A stretch of DNA of 64,000 bases from Heligmosomoides polygyrus polygyrus (GCA_947396885.1 OX377202.1:65940643-66004642); one strand, 5' to 3'. Counted from the first letter of the stretch, positions 27,325-38,829 are shown. Notes: a model not told the origin generated them from the letters alone. Program-made: numbers and translations.

Positions 27325-27670
27325 TGTTCATTCCCTCATTAACTTTTGAGACTCCTGTAGCTTGAAATGATCCTTGGACGAGTAATTTCTCGAACTCTTT
27401 TTGAATTTCCAGGCTCTGAAGAAGGCGGTTACGCCGTAAGCCGAATAAAGCTTCGATAACAATCTTGGCTCAACAGCTTCACGACATCCTACACCACAGT
27501 TAAACGACATGCCAAGATTCAACGACAGTCGGACATGGAACATCTTACGCGACGTGCCAGCAACCTACTCTCGACTGGTGATGGAGGCCTTGTCTCTAAT
27601 GGTAAGATAGAAGATCGTGTTAGCTAGGCAAGGCGCCCACTTTCTCAAGCGGTGCCTGCAGCACAATGTC

Positions 27671-28439
27671 ACTCAATCTAATATTTAAGACATCTATCAA
27701 ACACACGTATGTATGGGTGGTAGTGGCAACGATCTCCCTCAAATTTTGCCCACAAAGTTGTTAAGGCGTTGATCACTTATACAGGTCTCCTTTAAAAATT
27801 TTGATTGATTACAGTGAGCTATGGTAGGTATGACCGAGTGAGGGTCACTCAATCATTTTTACTGGTTCCTACAGTCACTCATCCTAACAAATTGAAAAAA
27901 AAAACAGATCTTACGCAAGTGATCAGTGCCTTAAACAACCCTACTGGTCGAGTTTGGTGGAAGAAAACTTTTCCACCTCTGAAGTGGTGAAGGAACATAA
28001 AATAGTACGTATGAATCAAGTTCCCTTTCTGCCGACCTTTTTCGATGCGAGTTCACTTTCACGTAAAGTGGTTTGGATGATTGCGATGGCTCTTCTTTAG
28101 GAGGTGCTCTAGTGTTCCGCTACAGGATACTCGAAGCACAAACCACCATACATCCCGCCTCACTACACCGCTCTTCTTTCCACTTCGCCACCATTGCTCT
28201 GTATCCATCCACGTTTCCAGCATACCTGAGCTCGCCTTTTCGTGATTCTTGAACTCTGCGCTCTTCAGACAGAGCGCTCAGAAGTTAAATTTAAAATGGC
28301 TCGCAACTTCATCTCTGAAAGCTGGGTAGACAACCGCCGGACGATCCACCCCCGTTCAGGCGGGAGCGTGAATTTCTGCGGGAGCGTGAATTTCTTTAAA
28401 TTTCTGCAGTTAGAGTGCAGGCGCTTTTTTAGAAGTCCA
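27671..28439 (-). repeat. Flank segment, right-arm copy (no RTE)
   Basis: Mirror of 10256-11024. At 28439 it runs straight into sequence matching the 5' flank of the left-arm RTE (TGATCAGGTGGACTTCT read on the minus strand). It therefore records the site without the RTE. Confidence 0.75.
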
Positions 28440-28811
28440 CCTGATCACAACAAATCTTCAAGAAGAATTCGTTCTTTTATCGTCTTTTCTCTGCGTGCAT
28501 TGATCGCGCATAATGAATAAATATAAATGTTATACTATGTGTGAGGCGTGATGGACGTTGTCCAACTTACCTTGAGATTCAGAGATCCAGAAGAGATGTC
28601 GAACATGTCGCCCGGCGTGCCTGGGGATCCAGACGATCATGGTCGAAAGGCCTTCACAGCAGGGGAGGGCAATCAGTATGGATCGATAATATCAGTTTTC
28701 TCTCGGATTTAACCGATCAAGTGGGGGTTATGTGACTATATTCGTCGACGGAAGGTCATTACAGCAGGTGTGAATTTCAATCGGAGGCCAATATCAGTCA
28801 ACATTATCCAT

Positions 28812-29110
28812 CAGGGATGTGCGGAATTTCCGTTTCCGTGTTCCGAGTATTCCCGTTTTCGGCCATTTCAACCCTTCCGTTCCGTTTCGTGTTCCCCTCT
28901 CTTTCTGGGTCGAAAGACGGAACAGAAATGGTGATTCATCACTCATTGATTGTATTGCACTGCCTCCATTCGCAAAACTTCTTCTTAACTATAACGAAAG
29001 GCTGAAGAAGGAGGTCAACTATGCTTCACCGTTTCTGTGACTGTGTTGCTTTCAAACTGGTGGTCCATCCTGATGTCGTAACAGCGTGATAACGGAATTG
29101 GATTCTTTTC
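28812..29110 (+). mobile_element. hAT-like non-autonomous element, right arm
   Basis: Begins CAGGGATGTGCGGAA at 28812 and continues with CCGTTTCCGTG motifs. Mirror of 6330-6643 with a few substitutions. Confidence 0.45.
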
Positions 29111-29261
29111 TCTTCTCTTAAAACGACGTACTAGCGAATAATATAGGGACACAAAAGGTTTCATGAGTTTTTGAATCAAGAATCAAATTCCTTGTACGAA
29201 GCATGCTCATCTTTTTACTCTACTAATGTTACCATTAGTTCTAGCTTGGAAGACCAATTCT

Positions 29262-29797
29262 AGATCAGAGTTCTATAAGCGCTCTCAGGTTGCTGTGCTT
29301 GCCATAGTTGACATTGGATCTATATTAGTTAGACGAGGGCTCTTGAGATACTCCGAGAACACTGCACGTCACATGCACTCCTGGAAAATAAGGTGCTCTA
29401 ATCGCAAGAGCCTGCCCCAATAATTTTTTAGGCCAACCACGGCGAAAATGCGGTGGTCTGGTAAAGATATATATATATATATATATATATATGTTTAGAT
29501 TTCGAGAAGGCAAATCGAACGTTGCTAACCGTTTCTTAAACAACTTAATATTAAAGGAATTATGAGCATGCGACGGTTTGCGACGGATTTTTTCGTCGCA
29601 AACCGTCTTTTTGACCGTGCGAACGGGCGGTATTGTACGGTACCCATGCAATTCCAGAGAGTAGGCGTCGTGTCGTGGGATGCCGAACGCAACTGTAATC
29701 TTAGCGATGCTCCCTCCCGATTAGGAATTGCGTTTAAAACACTTTCTTCCTATTTACAGAAGGATTTTGCATAAACTTAAATTTGGTAAAATAGTAG
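29262..29797 (+). repeat. R600 repeat, copy c
   Basis: The fullest copy, with the hairpin at about 29568-29612 and a short (TA)n tract at 29467-29492. Its end at 29797 abuts the F3 RTE copy. Confidence 0.75.
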
Positions 29798-32060
29798 GCC
29801 TCCCGCCTTACGATGGACTTGGGAATCTCCCGGTGCCCAGTTCTACAACGAGATCGAACACATTATCTTCAACCGCAGGTATTGCCTCACCGACGTCTCC
29901 GTTGTCCCCAAGTTCAACACGGGATCGGATCACCGCCTCCTTCGCGCGAGGTTCCGCTTTTCGTGTCAAGGAGAGAAGGCCGCAAAGTTCAAGAAGAGGA
30001 GTTCCAGAGCAATCATCAACTGGGAAATGTACACCTCTCTTGCCGGTCTTTGAGACGATACCGTCATGAACAACATCGACGAGGAATACGACCGCTTCGT
30101 GCACCATTTTCGCGATAGTGCTAAGGGAGCCGAGAGCTTGAGGACCACCAAGAAATGTTTTTCTCTAATTCGAGCTGATACGCCAGTGTGCAGCAGCACG
30201 AGCGTCAGGCAACTACCAACTGACGTCTGAGCCTGCGAAGCTAGGCGGAGTGGCGGCAAAGGAGCGAAGGGCGGAACTGTTGGCTGAAGCCGCAGAGGCA
30301 GGGTTGAGCATTCGCCATGCACGCCGGAACTTCGCTAACTTCAAGACCAAGATGACCGCTCCCCGACCTTTTAACGGAATCGTCAACTCTTCCAGAAGGA
30401 CCATGGAGAAGATCATCCACAACTTCTACTCCGATCTCTTGGATGGTCACGTCCACCGCCCCATGCCATCTTCCGCAGGATGGATGCGTTATACCCTCTG
30501 TCCTCCCTTCCGAGATCCGACACGTCGTCTTGTCGCGGAAGAAAGTACAGTACCCGGTACCGATAGGATCAGACCCGAACCCTGAAGAGCCTCTAGCCAG
30601 CGCACATCAACACCTAGTAGGCTCTTCACCTGTCGGAGTGCAAGGTTCCATCTTAGTGGAAGACTAGCAAGACCGTCTTGCTGTACAAGAGGGGACACGT
30701 GCACGAGAACTATCGTCGACCGATCTGCCTGCTGTCCGCAGTCTACAAGCTGTTCACTGGAGTGATCCTGAATAGAATTAGCAGAACGCTGGACGAAGGA
30801 CAGCCATGCGAACAAGCAGGATTTCGGAGAGGATTTAGCACGATCGACTATATACGCACCATTGCGAAGCTCGTGGAAGTATCGTAACAATTCAAACTGC
30901 CGCTGTGCCTTACGTTCATCGAACTGATCAAGGCGTTCGCCTCTGCTGAGTTCGACGGCGTCGTCAAAGCCCTGGTTACTCAGGGCGTCCCTACTCAGTA
31001 CATCAGAGTACTTCGAGAGCTGTGCGGTGGATTCACGACCAAGATCTCACCATTCTACAACGACGACGTCATCGACGTGAAGGGAGGGGTTCGGCAGAGG
31101 GGTACCATATCCCCGAAGCTCTTCAGCGCCACCCTCAAAAACGTCATGCGCGAACTGGAATGGGAAGACATGGGAATGGAGGTCGACGGCCGGCAACTGC
31201 ACCATCTTTGCTTCGCAGACGACATCGTGCTCATAACACCGAGCATCAGTCAGGCGGAGCGAATGCTGGCCGATTTTGATCGTGTATGTGGGAACGTTGG
31301 ACTGCAGCTGAATCTGACGAAGACGATGTTCATGAGGAACGGACAAGTTTTTCATGCCTCGCTCAACGGAACGTATATCGCCGAATGCTCCAGCTACGTG
31401 CATCTGGGTCGCGAAGTCAATATGGCCAACGACCTAGCGCCGGAGCTGAGCAGGAGGAAACGAGCGGCTTGGGGAGCTTTCAAGAGCGTCGAAGAAGTCG
31501 CGAAGAAGACGAAGAACGTCCGACTCCGTGCCCACCTATGCGGCTCCACCGTTCTTTCTGCCCGACCAGGGCTATACGAAAGCAGAATGAACACGCGATC
31601 AGCGCCGCGCAGCGTGGAATCGAGAGGACGATGCTCGGAGCGACACGATTCACGCAAGTGGGAGAAGGCCTCCGGAGTTCTGAGCTTCGCCGACGTTCGG
31701 AAATCAGAGACGCTGTCGCGTGGGCCACGTTGTCCAAAAATAGGTGGGCCGCCACGTAATGCGAACTAGAATGGGAAGACATGGGAATGGAGGTCGACTG
31801 CCGGCAACTGCACCATCTTTGCTTCGCAGACGCAGACACCCTGTGGGCGAGGGCTGTTACCGACTGGGTTCCGCGGGATGTCAGCAGAACATCAGGACGC
31901 CAACCAACTTGTTGGTCGGACTTCTTCGTGAAAGCCCTGAACGACCGATATGACGCTCTTCTTGTCCCTCAAGCGAGGAGGATCCATTGGAGCACTCTGG
32001 CACGCGACAGATACGAATGGAGATGGAGACGCCCCGCTCGAGCTAGTCGATGATCAATGG
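29798..32060 (+). pseudogene. F3 RTE-type LINE, decayed copy a
   Basis: Begins in the C-terminal half of the endonuclease (AQFYNEIEHIIFNRRYC, FNTGSDHRLLRARF with its catalytic His). It passes through a linker and then RT motifs in three frames: YRRPICLLSAVYKLF, EQAGFRRGFSTIDYI, and then in ORF 31077-31769 GGVRQRGTISPKLF and LCFADDIVLITPS with the FADD box. The C-terminus ([24 protein letters not shown]) ends near 32050. Many stops. A 72-bp internal duplication is described separately. Family F3 differs from F1 and F2 in linker and C-terminus. Confidence 0.75.
31761..31832 (+). repeat. 72-bp templated duplication inside F3 copy a
   Basis: Near-identical to 31150-31221 upstream in the same element (from GCGAACT to CTTCGCAGAC). 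In the sister copy at 44345 this place reads ATGCACTTCGCAGACACC without the insert. Confidence 0.75.
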
Positions 32061-33169
32061 AACGACATGTGATACAGGCAAAATGTAGCAAATAATAAAT
32101 TGTAATAATGAATGGTAGTCCAAAAGAATGAATAAGATTAGCTAATATTAGGTTATAGTTAGTAGTCATAGATAATAATATACATATAGTAACAACAACA
32201 ACTAAGGGTATCAACAAATAATAAAAACAGCCAGTAAAGAACGATTACCTCATATACACAATAATTGACAATTTTTCATTATTACTTGTTATTACTATTT
32301 GTTGCTACTCACTAATCTTTGTTATTATATATTACTATCCATCACTACCATTCATTATTTAGTCCTCATTTTTCTTGTTTAACACCGTTCATTCTCTGAG
32401 AGCTGGGAAAGGCAACCGCTGGACGGTCAGCCCCCTTTTTTTGGCGGAAAATCGCGAGGGATGGACGCCGAACGGCGCTAGATTGTCGAGGGGAGTCTAC
32501 ACTTGCGCAAGAGCTACGGTCGTTCTTCACGTGTCCGGACGACATAACCTAAGCGTTTCACGGCTACTGCTGGACAATCCGCTCCTTGTGACGTCATCAA
32601 AGCTCGGAGGGACAACCGCTGGACACACGGCGTCACAATCTATCCTACGAGAGGCCAGATTACACTTGTGACACCCTGCTTCGAGCTGAGAGGACGAAAT
32701 CAATTCTCGCGAGCCTGCTTTCCCTTTTTGTTCAGTCATCTTACTATATATGTATATAATTGTTAATGTCACGTGTCCGTCACGAGGAGGGAGAAGCAAA
32801 GCAAAGGGATGTCTTCGACAGGGCGTCGTATGCCAGTCGGTCTTGCTTTGAGTCTAACCAACTGCTGTCAAATTTATCACTAATTGTTTGTTATTATTTA
32901 TTATTAATCATCGCTGCTATTTAATGTTTAATCCTATTCAATTTTATTAGTTACTATTCATTACTACTTTTCATTGGTTAATATTATTCATTATTTATTG
33001 TTATCTACAATTGTTTTTTATGGTTATTGATCAATACAAATACAATACCCACCATAAGGATGGGAAAAAGGGCGCGGTAAGCGTTGTCTGCGTTCTTTCT
33101 GTTCTTCTGCTGTAGCCGTCTTGATCTTCATCGTTTTAAAAAACTCACATACCGTGATCTCGACGAGAT
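32061..33169. other. AT-rich, low-complexity intergenic stretch
   Basis: Long runs of TTATTACTATT-like sequence at about 32080-32370 and 32870-33050. At 32390-32450 a segment (CTCTGAGAGCTGGGAAAGGC) resembles the flank repeat at 10335 and 28313. CTGGACA-type motifs recur between 32410 and 32680. No gene recognised. Confidence 0.5.
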
Positions 33170-34060
33170 CTACCCAGTGCCGCAAAAACATTTTTCGTTA
33201 CTCCATTTTTGGCCGCTATTTTTCGAAAGCGCGGGGGACACTTCGCGACCCAGATACACACAGCTGGAGCATTCGGAGATGTTTGCTTCGTTGAGCGAGA
33301 ATGGGGCATCAGAATGGACGTTCCTCATGAACATCGTCTTCGTCAGATTCAGCTGCAGTCCAACGTTCCCACATACACGATCGAAGTCGGCAGCATTCGC
33401 TCCGCCTGACTGATGCTCGGTATTATGAGCACGATGTCGTCTGCGAAGCAAAGATGGTGCAGCTACTGGCAGTCGACCTCCACTCCCATGTCTTCCCATT
33501 CTAGTTCGCCCATGACGTTTTCGAGGGTGGCGCTGAAGAGCTTCGAGGATATGGTACCCCTCTGCCGAACCCCTCCCTTCACGTTGATGACGTTGTCGTT
33601 GTAGAATGGTGAGATCTTGGTCGTGGGCACAGACGTCAGTTGGTAGTTGCCTGACGCTCGTGCTGCTGCACACTGGCGTATCAGCTCGAGTTAGAGAAAA
33701 ACATTTCTTGGTGGTCCTCAAATTCTCGGCTCCCTTAGCACTATCGCAAAAATGATGCACGAAGCGGTCGTATTCCTCGTCGATGTTGTCCATGACGGTA
33801 TCGTCCCAAAGGCCGGCAAGAGAGGTGTACATTCCCCAGTTGATGATTGCTCTGGAACTCCTCTTCTTGAACTTTGCGGCCTTCTCTCCTTGACATTAAA
33901 AGCAGAACCTCGCACGAAGGAGGCGGTGATCCGATCCCGTGTTGAACTTGGGGACAACGGAGACGTCGGTCAGGCAATACCTGCGGTTGAAGATGATGTG
34001 TTCGATATCGTTGTGGAACTGGGCACCGGGAGATTCTCAAGTCCATCGTAAGGCGGGAGG
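33170..34060 (-). pseudogene. F3 RTE-type LINE, copy b, internally deleted
   Basis: Minus-strand homologue of copy a, arranged tail to tail with it. It contains the endonuclease end (FNTGSDHRITASF-like in broken frames), then joins directly to the GVRQRGTISPKLF and FADD region, skipping about 800 bp of RT. The junction is near 33630. The 220-residue frame 33832-33170 is a hybrid of these parts. Confidence 0.65.
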
Positions 34061-34206
34061 CTTCTGGACCTGCGACTTTCCGTTTATGGTATGATCGACA
34101 TGGTGTTGATAACAGTATTCACTAATTTCACTATTATAATACAAGTGCTCAGCCACGCCTACCGGCGTGCTTCGCACTTGCGCGCTTTTTGTATTCGTAT
34201 CTTTGG

Positions 34207-34880
34207 CACGGTCACGCAGTACGCGACGCTTTGTCGTGTATGGGCGGCTCTCCTGTATCCCTGGCCAGGAACATGTGAGTAACCAGACCACCGCTAAATC
34301 TCAAGCAACTAAACCCGCGCCCCAGTCCTCCGCGCGCCGGAGGTGGACTTCTACGACGTCGGTTGCATCCACCTCCGGCGAGGGGCCATCTAATCTCGGA
34401 GTTAAACTACTCAGGACGTCATTGGAATCGGACTACCGGAAACTCCCTCCCACCACGACACGGAAACTGCCTGTTCGTCTGCACTTACAACTGTCGTTCG
34501 ATCGCATCTGAGCAGGATCTTCGGACACTGCTTTACAGAAGCCGCAACATCAAATACGACGTTATCGCCCTGCAGGAAACGAAAGGCAGAACGGAAACCA
34601 TAAGAAGGACCGACCACAACGAGCTTCTCATTATCGGAGCGCTACTACAGAGTTGTCGTTGATGACTTTAACGCTATCGTCGGAACGAATGATCACGACG
34701 AATGGAGGCTAGGACCACATGGAACTTCCTCAAGGAACGAAAACGGAGAGAGCCTGATAGACTTCCTATCCGCGTGCCGTCTCTACCATGAAAATTCTAT
34801 GTTTAAGAAGCCTTCAAACCGACGATGGACCTGGGAAAGCCCAAATGGAGAAACACGTTCGGAGATCTGCACGGCGCACT
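34207..34880 (+). pseudogene. F2 RTE-type LINE, 5' fragment
   Basis: Matches the 5' end of the copy at 47771-50816. It has a short leader, a Ser/Thr-rich N-terminus, then CTYNCRSIASEQDLRTLL and DVIALQETKG (the metal-binding Glu of the endonuclease). After an internal deletion near 34650 come DDFNAIVGTN and RRWTWESPNGET. It ends near 34880. It helps place the F2 5' terminus, since homology with the other copy starts near CGGTCACGCAGTACGCG in both. Confidence 0.7.
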
Positions 34881-35059
34881 TCAAAGGCTCGCTGGACAGT
34901 CTTGGAGCAGTTACTGAGTAGGGCAGCTGCAAATTTGCGATAAAACTCCCCAAACGCTCACTCTACAAGCTGTCGCTCGATCGCTCTACAGGTTGTCGCG
35001 CCCACTGGAAACCTTTGTAGCCTTATACTACTCGATAGTACATTGTATCGAGAAAGGAA

Positions 35060-35347
35060 AAAAAGAATCCAGTTTCGTTATCACACAGTCCCGACATCAG
35101 GATACACCACACAGTTGTAAGCAACACCATATCAGATAAAGCGGCGCATAGTTGACCTGTTTCTTCAGTCCTTCGTTTAAATTCAGGAGATGAATGGAGG
35201 CAGTGCAAAACAAGAGAGCGATTAGTCACCATTTCCGTTCCGTCTTCCGGCACAAAAGAGAGCGGAGCACAGAACGGAGCGAAATGACTAAAAAACGGCC
35301 GAAAACCGGAATTCGGAACACGGAAACGGAAATTCCGCACATCCCTG
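35060..35347 (-). mobile_element. hAT-like non-autonomous element, CGGAA-rich
   Basis: Minus strand begins CAGGGATGTGCGGAA at 35347 and shares the following 280 bp with 6330-6643 and 28812-29110. No transposase frame. Confidence 0.45.
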
Positions 35348-35399
35348 GTGATATGGATAAGAACATGGACATTTCTGCGTATGCAGAGGCCAGCGCTAG

Positions 35400-36293
35400 T
35401 CAAGCGATTAAGAACTCGGAGTTTCTTCTTTTTTTGGGAAACCTCGTTGTGTTCACTGCAGTCGAATTTTGTGAATTGTCGGTGTAGCTATCTATCCCGA
35501 CTGCCGCCCACCAATCTAGTTTGCCGGTTCGTCTTATTGCACCACCTGCCTCCAGTTGTTAATCTTGCTATCCTGAACTGTTTGGTGACCCTAGTACAAG
35601 CACTCATGTGGAGTGCTAACTTTATCGTTTCCTCTGCTACATACAGCCACTTTATAGGGTGCTTTCTTTTACTCTTTCGGCTTAGTACTTTAATGAACAC
35701 TCGCCTCATGTCTCTTCTGATTCAGATGTGTTTGCCGCCGATTAAGAGTGCGCATGCTGATCTACAGTCGCCTGCCACACCGACGCACTTCGAGGCTATC
35801 ACCGAGTCAATACTTCGCGATGCTTCCGTACCTCAGACCGTTTATTCTTTTTCTAACTGAGGACAGAAAACAACACCAAGGCATGTTTAACTTTGTTAAA
35901 GGTGTTGCTAAACCATTGCGACCCTTCAAATGAGATCAGTCTTAAGAATGCCATAGCTCAAAATTCCAGCATGCCAATTCTTCATCCTTACTGATTGATC
36001 ATCAAAAATCACCACCACATGTTCCTTCTGCTACCTCCAATCCTCCTCTACCGGCCACCTCTGCTCCTTATAAGGAGGTGGAGTGTTTGCGATGTGTTAT
36101 CATTTCTGGTGCGCTTGAAAGTCAACCTGCCATTTCTTCTCAACGTGCCCTTCATGATTTCCCTCTTGTTCGTGAATTAAGGGAACATTTGTACGCGATG
36201 CTAATCCTGTTGCAATCCACCGTTTAGGAGTTCCTATAAATGGTCGTAGTCGTTTAATTAAGCTTGTATTACCTGCCTCATATTATGCTAAAA
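35400..36293 (+). pseudogene. CR1-like LINE ORF1, first part
   Basis: Reading across frames gives HFEAITESILRDAS, then FNFVKGVAKPLRP, LHDFPLVRELREHLY, RDANPVAIHRLGVPING and RSRLIKLVLPASYYAKTT. These match the pattern of ORF1 proteins of nematode CR1-type LINEs, a coiled or RRM-like RNA-binding protein. It is interrupted at 36293 by a palindromic element and resumes at 38165. Frameshifts are frequent. Confidence 0.6.
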
Positions 36294-38164
36294 CTACAAT
36301 ACCGCTCAAATTCTTTGCAAAAAAGACGCTTTGCGACGGATTAATCCGTCACAAAGCGTCGCATTGCCATAACTCTTTTCAAAGTTGTTTGTTTAAAATC
36401 TAATTAACACCATTTTCTATCCAGCAATCTAAACATCATCTAAAACGATTGCACAGTGACCTAGTTATGAAGCTTTTGCTTCCTCGGCTCCGCTAATTGA
36501 TTTACGACCCCTCCGAGATCCCCAATGGCATGTCCTTAAGGCTTTTCGTTGACGAGGTTTATCGAAATTCAGAAATCCTCTATTGTTTCAGCAGATCTGT
36601 ATTTGTTACGTATCAAGTGTCATTGTGGTACTAAATAATGCCAAGTTTGAATAACATAGGGCCGATTTCGGATAAGCGCAAACGCGCGGAAACCTAAGAT
36701 TCAGTTAAGAATTACTCAAGTAGTAGCTTGCTACAGAAGACAGTATTCCACTATTCCATTTCGGAAACGATAGTCTTTATAAAACGTCTAAAATGGCTTT
36801 GAGAAATAGACAGAAATTGCTAGATTTTCTGTTTCCAACAAGGGATTGGTCCAATCTCAATACGCGGCGTAGGATTTCTTCTATCTTTGAACTTCGGTTG
36901 CTCCTGTACAGGATAAGTATGAAAGCCGTGTTTTTTATGGTTTACAGTAGACCACAAGCACATTCAAATCTAAAAAGAACGAAAAGATTTTGGCCGTTCA
37001 AAGTAGATTTCTATGCGGCCAAAATTTGACGAAAACAACAGAAAATTTTGTTTCAGTCGCTTACCTCTTTATGGATGAGTTTATTCGAAAAATCAACTGG
37101 ACAGCATTTCTCAGCTCGTTGCGAGCTTTCCACAGATGTAATATTGTCCGTATTCAAACTGAAAACCATTTTCACCTCTTCGGCCGCCGAAACAAGTTTG
37201 GCGCTGCGCTTCGTCCCGAGTGCGGACACGGCGGCGGGCCGCTCGCTGCCCTTGCGACCTCCCGCGGCACTCCACATGTCGTATATCGCCTATTTACAGT
37301 ATTCACACTTCCGTGGAGTGCCGCTAGAGGTCGCAAGGGCAGCGAGCGGTCGAACAAACTCATCCGTAAAAAGGTAAGCGACTGAAACAAAATTCTCTGT
37401 TGTTTTCGTCAAACTTTGGCCGCATAGAAATCTACTTTAAACGACAAAATCTTTTCGTTCTTTTTAGATTCGAATGTGCTTGTAGTCTACTGTAGACCAC
37501 AAAAAACACGGCTTTCGTACTTATACTATACAGCAGCAACCGAAGTTCAAAGATAGGAGAAATACTACGCCGCATATTGACACTGGACCAATCCCTTGTT
37601 GAAAAAAAAACGAAAATCTAGTCATTTCTCTACATTTCTCAAAGCCATTTTACATGTTTTTCAAAGACCATCGTTCCCACAATGGAATAGTAGAATACTG
37701 TCTTCCGTAGCAGCCTACTAGTTGGGTAATTCTTAACTGAATCTTAGGTTTCCGCGCGTTTGCGCTTATCTGAAATCGGGCCTATGTTATTCAAATTTAG
37801 CACTATTTAGTACCACAATAACACCTGATGCGTAACAAATACAGATCTGCTGAAACAATAGAGGATTTCTGAGTTTCGATGAACCTCGTCAACGGAAAGC
37901 CTTAAGGACATGCCACTGGGGATCTCGGAGGGGTCGTAAATCAATTAGCGGAGCCGAGAATGCAAAAGCTTCATAACTAGGTCACTGTGCAATCGTTTTA
38001 GATAATGTTTAGATCGCTGGATAGAAAATGAGACGGGGCTTCTAATGGTGTTAATTAGATTTTAAACAAGTAACTTTGAAAAGAGTTACAGCAATGCGAC
38101 GCTTTGTGGCGGATTAATCCGTCGCAAAGCGTCTTTTTTGCAAAGAATTTGAGCGGTATTGTTT
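36294..38164. mobile_element. 1.87-kb palindromic (foldback) element
   Basis: Two arms of about 900 bp are inverted copies (coordinates sum to about 74458, centre 37229). Both carry, close to their outer ends, a hairpin around TTTGCGACGGATTAATCCGTC (36325-36363 and 38096-38133). The centre is GC-rich and contains a second, offset inverted repeat (37238-37270 with 37320-37351). The element splits the CR1 ORF1. It has no coding capacity, so it is non-autonomous. Superfamily unclear; no unambiguous target duplication. Confidence 0.8.
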
Positions 38165-38829
38165 GTTGCACGGAGCTAGCTGGCTGCGGAACTTTAGAGT
38201 TTCTAGTCTTTTCCTCAGACCGTCTCTCCCTAAGCAGGAGGGGTACCGTCGGAGGAATAAAGGCTCACACGTAAGAAGCCTCAAAACCCTCATATTCCTT
38301 CCTCATCAAGTCAATCTCACTCTCAACCTATGTCTGTATCTGCTGCGGTTGACCCTAATGCTGCTTCGTTATTGTTGCTCCTACAGCTGCCAATCATGTT
38401 GACTGTCCTTCTACTACAATTGCTATGTCGTTAAACGTTAAGTGCTTCCTCGGTAGTAGTTTGACAGGTTTTCTAATCAATATTCGCTCATCCTGTAAGA
38501 ATGGGGGGGGGGGGGGTGCATTCAAGTTTCTTCTTGATAGCCAGATTTGATATAGTTGCCTTATGCGAAACCTGGCTGTGGTTCGGTTTTGAGCGCACCG
38601 CTTCCTCGGGTGGGTTGCCTGTGCAGTCTGAGATCTTCCGTTGTGGTCGCAGAGAAAAGACAGGTGGAGGAGCTGCCCTGCTTATCAAAAAACTACTTTC
38701 TCCCATAATGGTCTTCCGAGAATCTGTCCTCAATGGATATAAAATCAGATGTTGTGATGTTGTTTCAGTCTATTTCCTAGATGCTGTTGTGGCTTCGCCT
38801 ACTGCAAACCCGCAGACATGCTAAAGGAT
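38165..38829 (+). pseudogene. CR1-like LINE, end of ORF1 and start of ORF2 endonuclease
   Basis: LHGASWLRNFRVSSLFLRPS with the following LPKQEGYRRRN completes ORF1 after the palindromic insertion. After a gap, the frame 38501-38824 gives FDIVALCETWL (endonuclease metal-binding Glu), SEIFRCGRREKTGGGAALLI and NGYKIRCCDVVSVYF, the N-terminal half of a CR1 ORF2 endonuclease. A G-run of 13-14 bases lies at 38505-38518. The rest of ORF2 is absent; SINE S2 follows at once. Confidence 0.65.

Larger units (their letters stand above)
24275..27670 (-). mobile_element. Penelope-like element, right-arm copy
   Basis: Mirror of 11025-14420, with the same terminal hairpin segments (inverted copies at about 24280-24432 and 27325-27475) and the same three frames. 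Having both copies intact to the same degree makes this a good place to test whether the breaks between frames are real. Confidence 0.8.
22361..29751 (-). repeat. Right arm of the large inverted duplication
   Basis: Mirror of 5669-16334 without the 3.1-kb RTE insertion and with about 130 bp missing near 28545. Beyond 22361 toward the centre the arm continues into the rest of the F1 copy and its target duplication, which the left arm lacks. The outer end is inside an R600 repeat that continues 46 bp further to 29797. Confidence 0.85.

Noticed and set aside
22361..29751. LTR retrotransposon or endogenous retrovirus explaining the long repeated arms
   Set aside because: The repeats are inverted, not direct, and no gag, protease, integrase or primer-binding site is seen.
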